Below, piece after piece: positions 36,693 through 45,168 of a stretch of 64,000 nucleotides of DNA. Every line of letters begins with the position of its first letter. Position 1 is the first letter of the stretch. The notes beneath the pieces are model-generated. The model was not told where the DNA came from. It searched no databases and saw only the letters and a program-made list of their open reading frames with translations. Source of the DNA: Candidatus Tepidiaquacellales bacterium UBA2330 (GTDB taxonomy: Bacteria; Bacteroidota; Ignavibacteria; Tepidaquicellales; Tepidaquicellaceae); contig DDUU01000046.1 in the NCBI GenBank assembly GCA_002344965.1, positions 39,221 through 103,220 on the forward strand, in the 5' to 3' direction. The position numbers were made by a program, and so were the translations under genes.

Positions 36693-36953
36693 ATGCCATT
36701 AAGACACAAATCAGCACAAAAAAGAGCAAGACAAACAGTTAAAAAAACCGAAAGAAATAAAAAATATAAAGCTTTAATCAAAGGTTCAGTAAAGAGAGTC
36801 ATGGTAAAAGAAGTGAAAGCTGAGGCAGAAACTGAATTTAAAAAGACTACGGCAGTATTGGACAGAGCAGCGGTAAAAGGTATTATACACAAAAACAAAG
36901 CTGCAAATCAAAAATCCAAGCTTGCAAAACATATAAACAAACTCGTTAAATAA
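36693..36953 (+). CDS. rpsT: 30S ribosomal protein S20
   Basis: An 86-residue, strongly basic bS20 (RHKSAQKRARQTVKKTERNKKYK at the N-terminus, three-helix bundle, IHKNKAANQKSKLAKHINKL at the C-terminus). It binds 16S rRNA early in 30S assembly. It is monocistronic, with its own promoter and a strong terminator. Confidence 0.97.
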   Translation: MPLRHKSAQKRARQTVKKTERNKKYKALIKGSVKRVMVKEVKAEAETEFKKTTAVLDRAAVKGIIHKNKAANQKSKLAKHINKLVK

Positions 36954-36978
36954 TTTTCAGCAATATAAGTTTTTTGAA

Positions 36979-37006
36979 GAATCCGCAAAATGCGGATTTT
37001 TTGTTT
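36979..37006 (+). terminator. intrinsic terminator after rpsT
   Basis: AATCCGC pairs with GCGGATT around AAAAT, followed by a T-run (TTTTTGTTTT). It also faces the end of the convergent SRPBCC gene. Confidence 0.88.
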
Positions 37007-37010
37007 TAAT

Positions 37011-37460
37011 TTATTTTAAATAAGATATATCATATTCGGTAAAGACTTTTAAAGCGCTGAGAAATTCCGTCCAGCCGCTGCAGTTAAGATATGAACTGCT
37101 TATTCCTTCTTTATTCATCTCCCAGCCCATTTCTTTTATCTTTAATGTTACTTTCCCTTTTTCCGATTTGAAAATAAATTCGGTTCTTATTCTGTAATCT
37201 ACATTTGAGCCGTTCCATTCAAATACAAGCTTTTCTTCAGGTAAAACGTCAATCATTTTTATCATAGCAGCTTCATTGCCCCATATCCAGAGGACGTCTC
37301 CGCTGCTGTCAAGATCCCTTCTTGCATCTGTAGTAAAATATTTCTTGACCAATTCGGCTTTACATACATTATTCCAGACGGTTCTGATATCTGATTTAAT
37401 TACTATCCCTATTGTAAACTGAAGTTCACCCGGGCAGGATTTTTTATGTAACGGATTCAA
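37011..37460 (-). CDS. SRPBCC (AHSA1-like) domain protein
   Basis: A 149-residue START/Bet v1-like protein: IVIKSDIRTVWNNVCKAELVKKYF near the N-terminus, EEKLVFEWNG in the middle and a long C-terminal helix (GWTEFLSALKVFTEYD). The fold makes a hydrophobic pocket for ligands; the ligand is unknown. It is the last gene of the UPF0173-parA-parB-ridA unit, 8 nt after ridA, and ends against the rpsT terminator. Confidence 0.82.
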   Translation of the reverse strand: MNPLHKKSCPGELQFTIGIVIKSDIRTVWNNVCKAELVKKYFTTDARRDLDSSGDVLWIWGNEAAMIKMIDVLPEEKLVFEWNGSNVDYRIRTEFIFKSEKGKVTLKIKEMGWEMNKEGISSSYLNCSGWTEFLSALKVFTEYDISYLK

Positions 37461-37468
37461 TAATTCTT

Positions 37469-37849
37469 TTATTTATTTTTAAAAGCTATTACTTCAATTT
37501 CCACCAAAACATCTTTCGGAAGTCTGGATACTTCTACCGTGCTTCTTGCAGGAAGAGATTTACCAAAGTGAACTGCATATACTTCATTCATTTTCATAAA
37601 ATCATTCATGTCTTTCAGAAAGACCGAAGTTTTTATCACATTATCAAGCGAAGATCCGTTATCATTTAATATTGATCTGAGATTTTCAATTACTTTTTCA
37701 GTTTGTCCTTCGACATTATCAGAAGTCAGGTTACCGTTTACGTCAAATGCGATCTGTCCTGAAGTAAAAATGAGATCACCGTAACTTACTGCCTGTGAAT
37801 AAGGACCGACGGGCTTTGCCGCTGATTCAGAAAACAAAATTTTTTTCAA
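37469..37849 (-). CDS. ridA: RidA family reactive enamine/imine deaminase
   Basis: A 126-residue RidA (YjgF/UK114) protein, which hydrolyses 2-aminoacrylate and similar enamine/imine intermediates. The GPYSQAV motif (18-24), SGQIAFDVNGN and the C-terminal RSTVEVSRLPKDVLVEIEVIA with the catalytic-site Arg are all visible. The start is TTG at 37849: the family N-terminus (MKKILFSESAAKPVGPYSQ) begins exactly there and no ATG is available. It lies 34 nt after parB. Confidence 0.94.
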   Translation of the reverse strand: MKKILFSESAAKPVGPYSQAVSYGDLIFTSGQIAFDVNGNLTSDNVEGQTEKVIENLRSILNDNGSSLDNVIKTSVFLKDMNDFMKMNEVYAVHFGKSLPARSTVEVSRLPKDVLVEIEVIAFKNK

Positions 37850-37883
37850 CTTAATATGAATTTAATTTTTTTCGATTAATTAA

Positions 37884-38768
37884 TTATTTACCGCACTTAT
37901 CCATGATCCTTTCAAGATCTTCATTTGAAAAATATTCAATTATAATCTCACCTGAGTATTTTGATTTTCTTTTAACGGAAACTTTTGTTCCGAAAAAATT
38001 CCTTAGATCATCTTCAATGCTTTGAATATAGGGGTCATATATTTCTCCGAGTTTCATTTTCTTTGTTCTCGGTTTTTTAACGCTGTCTTTTGTAATCTCC
38101 TGAAGATTCTTAACTGTAATATTTTCATTTACTATTCTTTTCCAGAGCGTGATCTGATCATCCTCATTATCGATGCGAAGAAGCATCCTTGCATGCGCTT
38201 CGGTAATTTCATTTTTTCTGAGCGATATCTTGATTTCGACGGGGAGTCTCTGAAGTCTGAGAAAATTTGCCACCGTACTTCTGTTTTTTGAGACCTTTTC
38301 TGCAATTTTTTCCTGAGTAAGATTATAACTTTCCATCAGCTTTTGATAAGAATCGGATAATTCCATAGGATTCAGATCTTCTCTCTGCAGATTTTCAATG
38401 AGCGCAAGCTCAAGCATATTTTCATCTGTTTCATCACCGGCTTCATAAAAATACACCGGTATCTTTTGCAGTCCCAGCATCTTTGCGGCTCTTAATCTTC
38501 TTTCACCCGAGACAAGTTTAAACCCATTTTCGGTTTTTCTTACTGTGACCGGCTGAATAATTCCCTTTAGTCTGATTGATTCGGCAAGTTCATTCAGTTT
38601 TTCTTCGTCGAAATCCTCACGCGGCTGAAATGGATTTGTCTGTATCATTGAAACGCTTATCTCTGCGGAATTTTTTTTCGAATTTTCTTCAGTAAAAGAT
38701 ATATCAATTTTCTTTTCATCAAAAATCGCGGAAAGACCTTTCCCGAGTGCCTGCGGTTTATTTTCCAT
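37884..38768 (-). CDS. parB: chromosome partitioning protein ParB
   Basis: A 294-residue ParB/Spo0J CTPase that binds parS sites and spreads on DNA. The N-terminal ParA-interacting stretch is ALGKGLSAIF (7-16). The CTP-binding domain has QPRxxF and GERRLRA (88-94). The helix-turn-helix segment is LTQEKIAEKVSKNRSTVANFLRL, and the C-terminal dimerisation domain is about 235-294. It is paired with parA upstream (20-nt gap). Confidence 0.96.
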   Translation of the reverse strand: MENKPQALGKGLSAIFDEKKIDISFTEENSKKNSAEISVSMIQTNPFQPREDFDEEKLNELAESIRLKGIIQPVTVRKTENGFKLVSGERRLRAAKMLGLQKIPVYFYEAGDETDENMLELALIENLQREDLNPMELSDSYQKLMESYNLTQEKIAEKVSKNRSTVANFLRLQRLPVEIKISLRKNEITEAHARMLLRIDNEDDQITLWKRIVNENITVKNLQEITKDSVKKPRTKKMKLGEIYDPYIQSIEDDLRNFFGTKVSVKRKSKYSGEIIIEYFSNEDLERIMDKCGK

Positions 38769-38788
38769 TTTTAAATTTTAAAGAATTA

Positions 38789-39616
38789 TTATGATTCGCT
38801 GATTTTAATATCTTTTATTTCCGAAGCGTTATCAGTCTCAAAGCCGTTCCTTGACAGAAATTCCCTGCCGAGTTCCATATAGTTTAACGCTCCGGTAGAT
38901 GACGGCTCATATACTATGATAGGCTTACCGTAACTCGGTGCTTCACCTATCTTTACATTCCTGAATATTTTCGTTCCGAAAACTTTTTCACCGAAAAATT
39001 TTCTTAACTCTGATTCAATCTGATTTGAAAGTTTCAGTCTGGAATCAAACATTGTAAGAAGATATCCTTCAATATTAAGTTCGGGATTGAAAATATTTTT
39101 AACGTTTTTAATTGTGTTAAGAAGCTGTGACAATCCTTCGAGAGCATAATATTCGCACTGAACGGGGATAAGCAGAGAATCAGCTGCATTCAGCGCATTC
39201 ACAGTAATCAATCCGAGAGAAGGCGGACAATCAACAATTACATAGTCATATTCTCCCGGGTTATCATTTATAAAAGTTCTTAACTTATTTTTTAAAATGC
39301 TTTCTCTTGAAGGCAAGTCAACAAGCTCAAGCTCGGCTGCAACAAGATTTATATTCGAACAAATAATTTTCAGATTCTGAATCCCGGAATCTTTAATACA
39401 TTCGGATATACTCTTTTCTGAAATGAAAATTTCATAAGTAGAGTTGCCGTCCGGGGAAGTATCGAAACCCAATCCGGATGTTGCATTAGCCTGCGGATCG
39501 GCATCTATAAGCAGCACTTTCTTTCCGTAAGCTGCTATCGCAGCAGAAAGATTTATAGCTGTAGTGGTTTTACCTACTCCGCCTTTCTGATTTGATATTG
39601 ATATAATTTTTGTCAA
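38789..39616 (-). CDS. parA: chromosome partitioning ATPase ParA
   Basis: A 275-residue ParA/Soj ATPase for chromosome segregation. The deviant Walker A is KGGVGKTTT (11-19), Walker A' is DADPQANATSG and Walker B is VIVDCPPSLG. There is no N-terminal HTH extension, so it is the short chromosomal type. The start is TTG (39616), placing MTKIISISNQKGG at the family's normal N-terminus. It follows the UPF0173 gene by 41 nt and precedes parB. Confidence 0.96.
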   Translation of the reverse strand: MTKIISISNQKGGVGKTTTAINLSAAIAAYGKKVLLIDADPQANATSGLGFDTSPDGNSTYEIFISEKSISECIKDSGIQNLKIICSNINLVAAELELVDLPSRESILKNKLRTFINDNPGEYDYVIVDCPPSLGLITVNALNAADSLLIPVQCEYYALEGLSQLLNTIKNVKNIFNPELNIEGYLLTMFDSRLKLSNQIESELRKFFGEKVFGTKIFRNVKIGEAPSYGKPIIVYEPSSTGALNYMELGREFLSRNGFETDNASEIKDIKISES

Positions 39617-39657
39617 ACTAATTGCGGTTTACTTTAGTGATGCTGATATGACTTTAA

Positions 39658-40335
39658 TTACAGCTCAGCTGAATCACCCGGATTCATAACAATACATTTT
39701 CTACCGACTGATTCTATTTTTCTCTTAAACTCATCTGCATCGGCTTTTATTGCATCAAAAGTATTATAATGTATAGGCAAGACAGTTTTGGCATTAAGAA
39801 ATTCAGCGGCTTTAACTGCATCATCAATTCCCATAGTGAAATTATCGCCTATAGGCAGACATGCAAAATCAATTTTATTCATTTCTCCAATCAGCTTCAT
39901 ATCATAAAACAAAGCTGTATCACCTGCATGGAAAAAAGTTTTATCTTCAAAGTTTATAAGAATGCCGGCAGGATCTCCCGCATAAGCGCCGTCAGGAGTT
40001 GATGAAGAATGATGAGCCAATGTAAGTTTAACTTTTCCGAACGGGAATTTATATGATCCTCCGAGGTTCATCGCATGTGTTACAATTCCTTTTGATTCGA
40101 GATAATAAGATAACTCCGCAGTAGCAATCACTTTTACATTTTTATCGGATGCAATCCCAGGCGTATCGCCGAAATGATCCGCATGTCCGTGCGTAAGAAT
40201 TATAAAATCGCATTTTGCCTGACCGGCGTTAATATCGCACAACGGGTTACCCGTAATAAACGGATCAATGTAAATTATTATGTCATTATGATTAATTTCA
40301 ACAAATGAATGACTATGGAAAATTATTTTTGACAT
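39658..40335 (-). CDS. UPF0173 metal-dependent hydrolase (MBL fold)
   Basis: A 225-residue metallo-beta-lactamase-fold protein of the UPF0173 group. Zinc ligands can be placed: H49, H51, D53 and H54 in LTHGHADHFGD, His in FHAGDTALF (near 136) and His in LPIHYNTFDA (near 203). Family members are conserved but the substrate is unknown. It is the first gene of the set with parA, parB, ridA and the SRPBCC gene, and is divergent from gltA. Confidence 0.92.
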   Translation of the reverse strand: MSKIIFHSHSFVEINHNDIIIYIDPFITGNPLCDINAGQAKCDFIILTHGHADHFGDTPGIASDKNVKVIATAELSYYLESKGIVTHAMNLGGSYKFPFGKVKLTLAHHSSSTPDGAYAGDPAGILINFEDKTFFHAGDTALFYDMKLIGEMNKIDFACLPIGDNFTMGIDDAVKAAEFLNAKTVLPIHYNTFDAIKADADEFKRKIESVGRKCIVMNPGDSAEL

Positions 40336-40520
40336 ACCGGTAACTATTTAGAAAAATTTTTATAAATTACCATTTAATAGAAACTAATTCAATTTGAATT
40401 ATTATGCCATTGAAAGTAAATATTAACTTAAGCGCTCTCTGCTTAAAATAATTTTAAAATATTTTCTTAATAAACCGATCTCAACTCAATTCTTATCTTT
40501 TTACTTAAAATCAAATGGAT

Positions 40521-40528
40521 TATATTTG
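40521..40528 (+). promoter_or_regulatory. -7 element for gltA
   Basis: TATATTTG matches TAnnTTTG exactly, 26 nt before the gltA ATG. The -33 position carries only T-rich sequence without the G, so this is a partial match. Confidence 0.45.
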
Positions 40529-40554
40529 CTATTGAATTAAAAAACTTATCAAAA

Positions 40555-41838
40555 ATGTCAAAATTACTGAAAGAAAAGTTTTCTTCTCAGATTCCCGCTT
40601 TAAGAGAAGAAGCGAAATCTATAGTAAAAAATCACGGTTCGAAAATTATCGGTGAAGTTGCTATAGAACAGCTTTACGGCGGAATGAGAGGGATCAAAGG
40701 ATTGATTTGTGATACATCAGAAGTCGGATTGCAGACAGGTCTTGTAATTCGCGGAATTCCGATTCTTGAATTAACAGAAAAATTACCTGAAGAAATTTTT
40801 TACCTGCTGTTAACAGGCGATCTGCCGGATGCAGAAGAGCTAAAGGATCTTCAGAAAGATCTGCACTCAAGAAGCGAAGTGCCTTCATATGTGTGGGATG
40901 TTTTAAATGCCATGCCGGATGATTCACACCCGATGGCGATGTTCAGCACTGCAATAAACTGTATGGAAAAGGAATCCGGGTTCAGAGCAGCTTACAATAA
41001 AGGAGTAAGCAAAGACAAGATGTGGGAACCAATGTATGAGGACTGCCTTAATATCATTGCCAGAGTGCCGCAGATCGCAGCGTTTATCTACAGGAAAAAA
41101 TTTAAAAAAGGCGATATGATACCGCCGGATCAAAATCTTGACTGGGCGGGAAATTTTGCAAAGATGCTCGGCATCGAAGATAAAGACGGAACATTTTCGA
41201 AACTCATGAGACTTTATCTTGTACTGCACTCTGATCATGAAGGCGGAAATGTCAGTGCATTTACATGTCTCGTTATTTCATCGGCTTTGTCAGATGCCTA
41301 TTACTCCATCGCGGGAGCACTGAATGGTCTTGCCGGTCCTTTACACGGTTTAGCGAATCAGGACTGTTTGAAATTTATTATGAAAATGAGAGATGATATC
41401 GGACATTCTCCGACTGATGAAGAAGTAAGGACATATTGTCAGAATATTTTGGATAAAGGTGGACTAGTTGTCGGTTACGGACATGCGGTTCTTAGAATTA
41501 CAGATCCAAGATTTACAGCTTTTCATGATTTCGGCAACAAGCATTTTCCGGATGATGAAGTTTTTAAAATGGTTGCTCAGCTTTTTAAGATTGTCCCGGA
41601 TCTACTGAAGGAACAGGGTAAAGCAAAAGATCCATGGCCAAATGTTGATGCAGCAAGCGGATCTATCTTGTATCATTACGGATTAAAAGAATATGATTTT
41701 TATACAGTGCTCTTCGGTGTTTCAAGGATTCTTGGATTTTCCTCACAGATGATAGTCGCAAGAGCTATGGGTTCCTCGCTAATCAGACCAAAATCAGTTA
41801 CCACTGAATGGCTAAAAAAAGAAATAGCCGGGAGTTAA
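40555..41838 (+). CDS. gltA: citrate synthase (Si type, eukaryote-like)
   Basis: Condenses oxaloacetate and acetyl-CoA to citrate. The 427-residue protein resembles mitochondrial-type synthase rather than E. coli GltA: GSKIIGEVAIEQLYGGMRGIKGL at the N-terminus, and the catalytic residues H264 (PLHGLANQ), H310 (GYGHAVLR) and D365 (NVDAASG), each ten less than the pig numbering from memory. No allosteric NADH region is evident. It is monocistronic, with a bidirectional hairpin after it. Confidence 0.95.
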   Translation: MSKLLKEKFSSQIPALREEAKSIVKNHGSKIIGEVAIEQLYGGMRGIKGLICDTSEVGLQTGLVIRGIPILELTEKLPEEIFYLLLTGDLPDAEELKDLQKDLHSRSEVPSYVWDVLNAMPDDSHPMAMFSTAINCMEKESGFRAAYNKGVSKDKMWEPMYEDCLNIIARVPQIAAFIYRKKFKKGDMIPPDQNLDWAGNFAKMLGIEDKDGTFSKLMRLYLVLHSDHEGGNVSAFTCLVISSALSDAYYSIAGALNGLAGPLHGLANQDCLKFIMKMRDDIGHSPTDEEVRTYCQNILDKGGLVVGYGHAVLRITDPRFTAFHDFGNKHFPDDEVFKMVAQLFKIVPDLLKEQGKAKDPWPNVDAASGSILYHYGLKEYDFYTVLFGVSRILGFSSQMIVARAMGSSLIRPKSVTTEWLKKEIAGS

Positions 41839-41849
41839 TGAATTTATAC

Positions 41850-41873
41850 AGGGGTTGGTTTATATCAGCCCCT
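41850..41873. terminator. bidirectional terminator between gltA and surE
   Basis: AGGGGTTG (41850-41857) pairs with CAGCCCCT (41866-41873) with one G-T pair, followed by TTATAATTTT. It lies between convergent gltA and surE, ending at the surE stop codon. Confidence 0.65.
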
Positions 41874-42644
41874 TTATAATTTTAAATTCCAGCCTTTAAG
41901 TTCATCCAGCATTTTATAATCAGTAAGGTCATACTGAATCGGAGTAACGGTAATATAACCGTCTTCCATTGCTTTCTGATCAAATTCAACTGACTTATCG
42001 AGACTTGCCATTTTTCCCGTCAGCCAAAAATATTCTCTTTTATTCGGATCAATTCGCGAATCATAATAATCATCCCAGTAAGATCTCCCCTGCCTTGTAA
42101 CAAGGACTCCTTTTATTTTACCGGCAGGTATTGCGGGAATGTTAACATTTAAAAGAGTGCCTTTTGGCAGTCCTTTTTTTAAAACCATTTTTGATATTAC
42201 AGAAGCGAATTTCGCAGATACTGAAAAATCTCTTTCAGTAAAACTGGCAAGAGAAAATGCGATAGAAGGAATGCCCAGGATAGTTCCTTCAGTCGCAGCA
42301 GATACAGTACCCGAGTATATAATATTAATCGCAGTATTAGCTCCGTGATTTATTCCGGATAAAAGCAGATCTATTTTTTTTCCTTTAAGAAGATTTCTTA
42401 TGGCAAGCTTAACGGAATCCGCAGGCGAACCTTCTACAGCATATCCGTAAAAATTTTTATCTATCAGATTTTTATTTACCCTTATCGGATTTGAAACTGT
42501 AATCGAATGTCCCACTGCGCTCTGCTGAGTATTCGGAGCAACGACAATAACTTCAGCAAACTTTCTGATCTCTCTCCAAAGAGCTTTGATCCCTTCGGAT
42601 TCAATTCCGTCATCATTTGAAATAAGAACCGTTGGTTTTTTCAT
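41874..42644 (-). CDS. surE: 5'/3'-nucleotidase SurE
   Basis: A 256-residue SurE phosphatase that removes phosphate from nucleoside monophosphates (survival protein). The metal site is ISNDDGIESEG (N10, D11, D12), with Ser in QQSAVGHSIT and Asn in SGINHGANT. Its ATG overlaps the obg stop codon (ATGA), which implies translational coupling to obg. Confidence 0.96.
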   Translation of the reverse strand: MKKPTVLISNDDGIESEGIKALWREIRKFAEVIVVAPNTQQSAVGHSITVSNPIRVNKNLIDKNFYGYAVEGSPADSVKLAIRNLLKGKKIDLLLSGINHGANTAINIIYSGTVSAATEGTILGIPSIAFSLASFTERDFSVSAKFASVISKMVLKKGLPKGTLLNVNIPAIPAGKIKGVLVTRQGRSYWDDYYDSRIDPNKREYFWLTGKMASLDKSVEFDQKAMEDGYITVTPIQYDLTDYKMLDELKGWNLKL

Positions 42645-43699
42645 TTAAATTTTTCCTGTTTAATAATTTTATTTCTTTTTATAATTTCCGACTGTTCCCT
42701 TAACCGGCTTATTTTGCTCCATATCAGGTCTTTTAGTTCTTCAATGTTTTCATTTGTAAAAGATGAGATTAGGATCTTCTCTTCCTTGGTTTTTAATTTT
42801 TCGAGTTTCTTTCTTAATCCTTCCGAAATGGAATCAACTTTAGTAAAGCAGATTATTCTGGGTTTACCGGTAAGATCCGCCTCGAAATTTTTCAGCTCTT
42901 TCATAAGGACAGTATAATCAGCCAGTAAATCTTTTTTCAGCTTTGCATTTTCGAGTTTAGTGGAGTCAAGAAGTATCAGTAAAATTCCGGTTCGCTCTAT
43001 ATGTCTGAGAAACTGTATTCCAAGACCTTTGCCGTCGGAAGCTCCTTCTATAATTCCGGGGATATCAGCAACAACGAAAGAATCATATTCCTTATACTTT
43101 ACAATTCCGAGGTTTGGAACAAGAGTTGTGAACGGATAGTCAGCAACCTTTGGTCGTGCGGCTGATATTTTAGAAATGAGCGTGGACTTGCCGGCATTTG
43201 GAAATCCTACCAGACCTACATCTGCAATTAATTTTAATTCTATAATTATATTTTTTTCTTCACCCGGTTCGCCGTCCTGCGCCATTCTGGGAGCGCGGTT
43301 TGTTGAAGTCTTGAAATGATTATTTCCTTTTCCTCCCTTTCCGCCTTTCAATAAAATTACTTCATCTCCATTTTCAAGAAGCTCTGCCAGCTCTTCGCCG
43401 GTATCGGCATCCTTTATTATACTTCCGCACGGTACAAGTATAACTTCATCTTCGCCGTTCTTACCGGTCTTAAGTCCGCCCTGACCGTGTTCTCCCCGCT
43501 TTGCTCTGATATGAGCTTTATATCTGAAGTCAATAAGCGTAGAAAGTTGTGATGTGGCTTTGAATACAATATCACCGCCTTTACCTCCGTCTCCGCCGTT
43601 TGGTCCGCCTTTGGGTACATATTTTTCCCGTCTGAAACTTACGCAGCCGTTACCTCCGTCACCGGATTTTATATAAATCTTCGCACTGTCTAAAAACAA
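42641..43699 (-). CDS. obg: Obg GTPase
   Basis: An essential GTPase of 50S ribosome assembly. The 352 residues have the glycine-rich Obg fold (about 1-157, GDGGNGCVSFRREKYVPKGG), then a G domain with GFPNAGKS (165-172), DIPGIIEGA (G3) and FTKVDS (G4). There is no long C-terminal OCT domain. The TTG start at 43699 agrees with the family N-terminus (MFLDSAKIYIKSGDGG) and has an AAAAGGAG Shine-Dalgarno 5 nt upstream. It sits between an unknown gene (2-nt gap) and surE (4-bp overlap). Confidence 0.96.
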   Translation of the reverse strand: MFLDSAKIYIKSGDGGNGCVSFRREKYVPKGGPNGGDGGKGGDIVFKATSQLSTLIDFRYKAHIRAKRGEHGQGGLKTGKNGEDEVILVPCGSIIKDADTGEELAELLENGDEVILLKGGKGGKGNNHFKTSTNRAPRMAQDGEPGEEKNIIIELKLIADVGLVGFPNAGKSTLISKISAARPKVADYPFTTLVPNLGIVKYKEYDSFVVADIPGIIEGASDGKGLGIQFLRHIERTGILLILLDSTKLENAKLKKDLLADYTVLMKELKNFEADLTGKPRIICFTKVDSISEGLRKKLEKLKTKEEKILISSFTNENIEELKDLIWSKISRLREQSEIIKRNKIIKQEKFK

Positions 43700-43701
43700 A
43701 T

Positions 43702-45000
43702 TTACTCCTTTTCGTGAAAGTGTTCATTAAGTACATCAACAAATCTAAGTACATCTTTGTGGTAAATATCCACTTTGTTATTTTTGAAAATTTCCTTGAG
43801 ATGATTAAAAGCTTCGAACCAGGTTTTGTATGTATTAAGCTTTTCAAATGATCTCTGACGGTAAATTATATTGGAATCATAAACCCTTATCAAAATTGAA
43901 TCAAGCTCTTTCTCACTGAATAATTCTTTAAAGTCAATATTTTTAAGTTTCAAAGATTCTTTTGATACAGATACTTTATCCTTGTCAGCATTTTTTGGTT
44001 CAGTAACATTTAAAGATTTATCTTCAGATCCGATATTCTCAGTTTCAGATTTTTTATCAGTTACGGATTTTTCAGAAGGAGTAATTTTAACTGTATCCTG
44101 AGTTTCTATTTTTCTTTTGATTACAAATCCTTCAGATCCGGATGTCTCTTCTTTCTGCTGTTGCTTCGGCACAGAGGCAGACTGTTTGTCCGTTTTGCTG
44201 AGACCCGAATCATTTTTAATTTTATTTTCTTCAGTAATATTTGCTCTTACAACAGGATTATCAGGTTTTACATCTTCAGGTTTTACATTCTCACTAATTT
44301 CCCGGACAGCATTTTCGGCAGGGACTTTTTCTTCAGCAGATAATTTACCCGTAAGAACTTTTATTATATCTTTAAGCTTAACATTATCTTCATCGCCTGT
44401 ATCTTTTAAGGCACTGAACCTGGAAATCAGATCAGGATAATTTTTATCAGCGAGAAATATTTTAATGAATGATAACGGAACCTCTGAATCAAGATTATAA
44501 TTGTCTTCCCTGAAATCATTAATAATGAATAACTGAAGGAAGACATTTTTTATTTTCTGTCCGGTAATGTCAACAGTCAGTTTATTATGTATCGCAAGAT
44601 TGGTTCTGTCAATTATGTTTTCAATTTCCGCTTTGGTAATAAATATCATTGAATTGTCATTAATAAAATCCGAGACAGCATCTGTATAATATTTATAAAA
44701 CGGAAACAGATTCAATTTTTTTAAAATCTCTGAAGGTGATCTTGATTCGAAATTATTAAACAGAAAATTTATGAGGGTCCATTTGGGACGAAGCGCATAA
44801 TTGAAATACAGTTTGTTGGACTTCACAACCATTGAAGAAATATCTTCAGGAGTAGTTTCCTCCGTCAGATAAAACAGCAGATAATTTTTTGTAAAATCAG
44901 ATATATCGCTTTTACTGATTAACTCTTTTGAAATAACACCGGTAAACTGAAGCAGGTCAGATTCTTTCTTAATTTTTTTCTCTACAAACTCCTGAAACAT
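43702..45000 (-). CDS. uncharacterised protein with acidic linker, upstream of obg
   Basis: A 432-residue soluble protein that I do not recognise. It has an N-terminal helical domain (about 1-190), a long low-complexity Lys/Glu/Ser/Pro/Val linker without fixed structure (about 205-345), and a compact conserved-looking C-terminal domain (about 350-430, FKELFSEKELDSILIRVYDSN and YHKDVLRFVDVLNEHFHEKE). Only 2 nt separate it from obg, so it may share the obg-surE transcript. There is no signal peptide. It could link two folded modules in the cytoplasm. Confidence 0.7.
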   Translation of the reverse strand: MFQEFVEKKIKKESDLLQFTGVISKELISKSDISDFTKNYLLFYLTEETTPEDISSMVVKSNKLYFNYALRPKWTLINFLFNNFESRSPSEILKKLNLFPFYKYYTDAVSDFINDNSMIFITKAEIENIIDRTNLAIHNKLTVDITGQKIKNVFLQLFIINDFREDNYNLDSEVPLSFIKIFLADKNYPDLISRFSALKDTGDEDNVKLKDIIKVLTGKLSAEEKVPAENAVREISENVKPEDVKPDNPVVRANITEENKIKNDSGLSKTDKQSASVPKQQQKEETSGSEGFVIKRKIETQDTVKITPSEKSVTDKKSETENIGSEDKSLNVTEPKNADKDKVSVSKESLKLKNIDFKELFSEKELDSILIRVYDSNIIYRQRSFEKLNTYKTWFEAFNHLKEIFKNNKVDIYHKDVLRFVDVLNEHFHEKE

Positions 45001-45106
45001 TGATAGTTTTAATTGGCTTTCAAGAATTTAGCTTATTTTCATTTTTATTTAAATGTATTATTAGAAGTATTAATAAACAGAGTTTCGTACTGCTGCAAAC
45101 TTCATT

Positions 45107-45141
45107 ATAAAAAAAAATCCGGCTGATAAATAAGCCGGATC
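45107..45141 (-). terminator. intrinsic terminator after the 751-residue T9SS cargo gene
   Basis: On the minus strand ATCCGGCT pairs with AGCCGGAT around TATTTATC, followed by a run of nine T. It closes the T9SS cargo gene and separates it from the obg operon. Confidence 0.88.
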
Positions 45142-45168
45142 ATTTCATTTTTTTATATTAGTCAGATT

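Noticed and set aside
40385..40401. Perfect 17-nt palindrome TAATTCAATTTGAATTA between UPF0173 and gltA
   Set aside because: In such AT-rich sequence an 8-bp arm is expected by chance several times in a window of this size; no second copy was seen.
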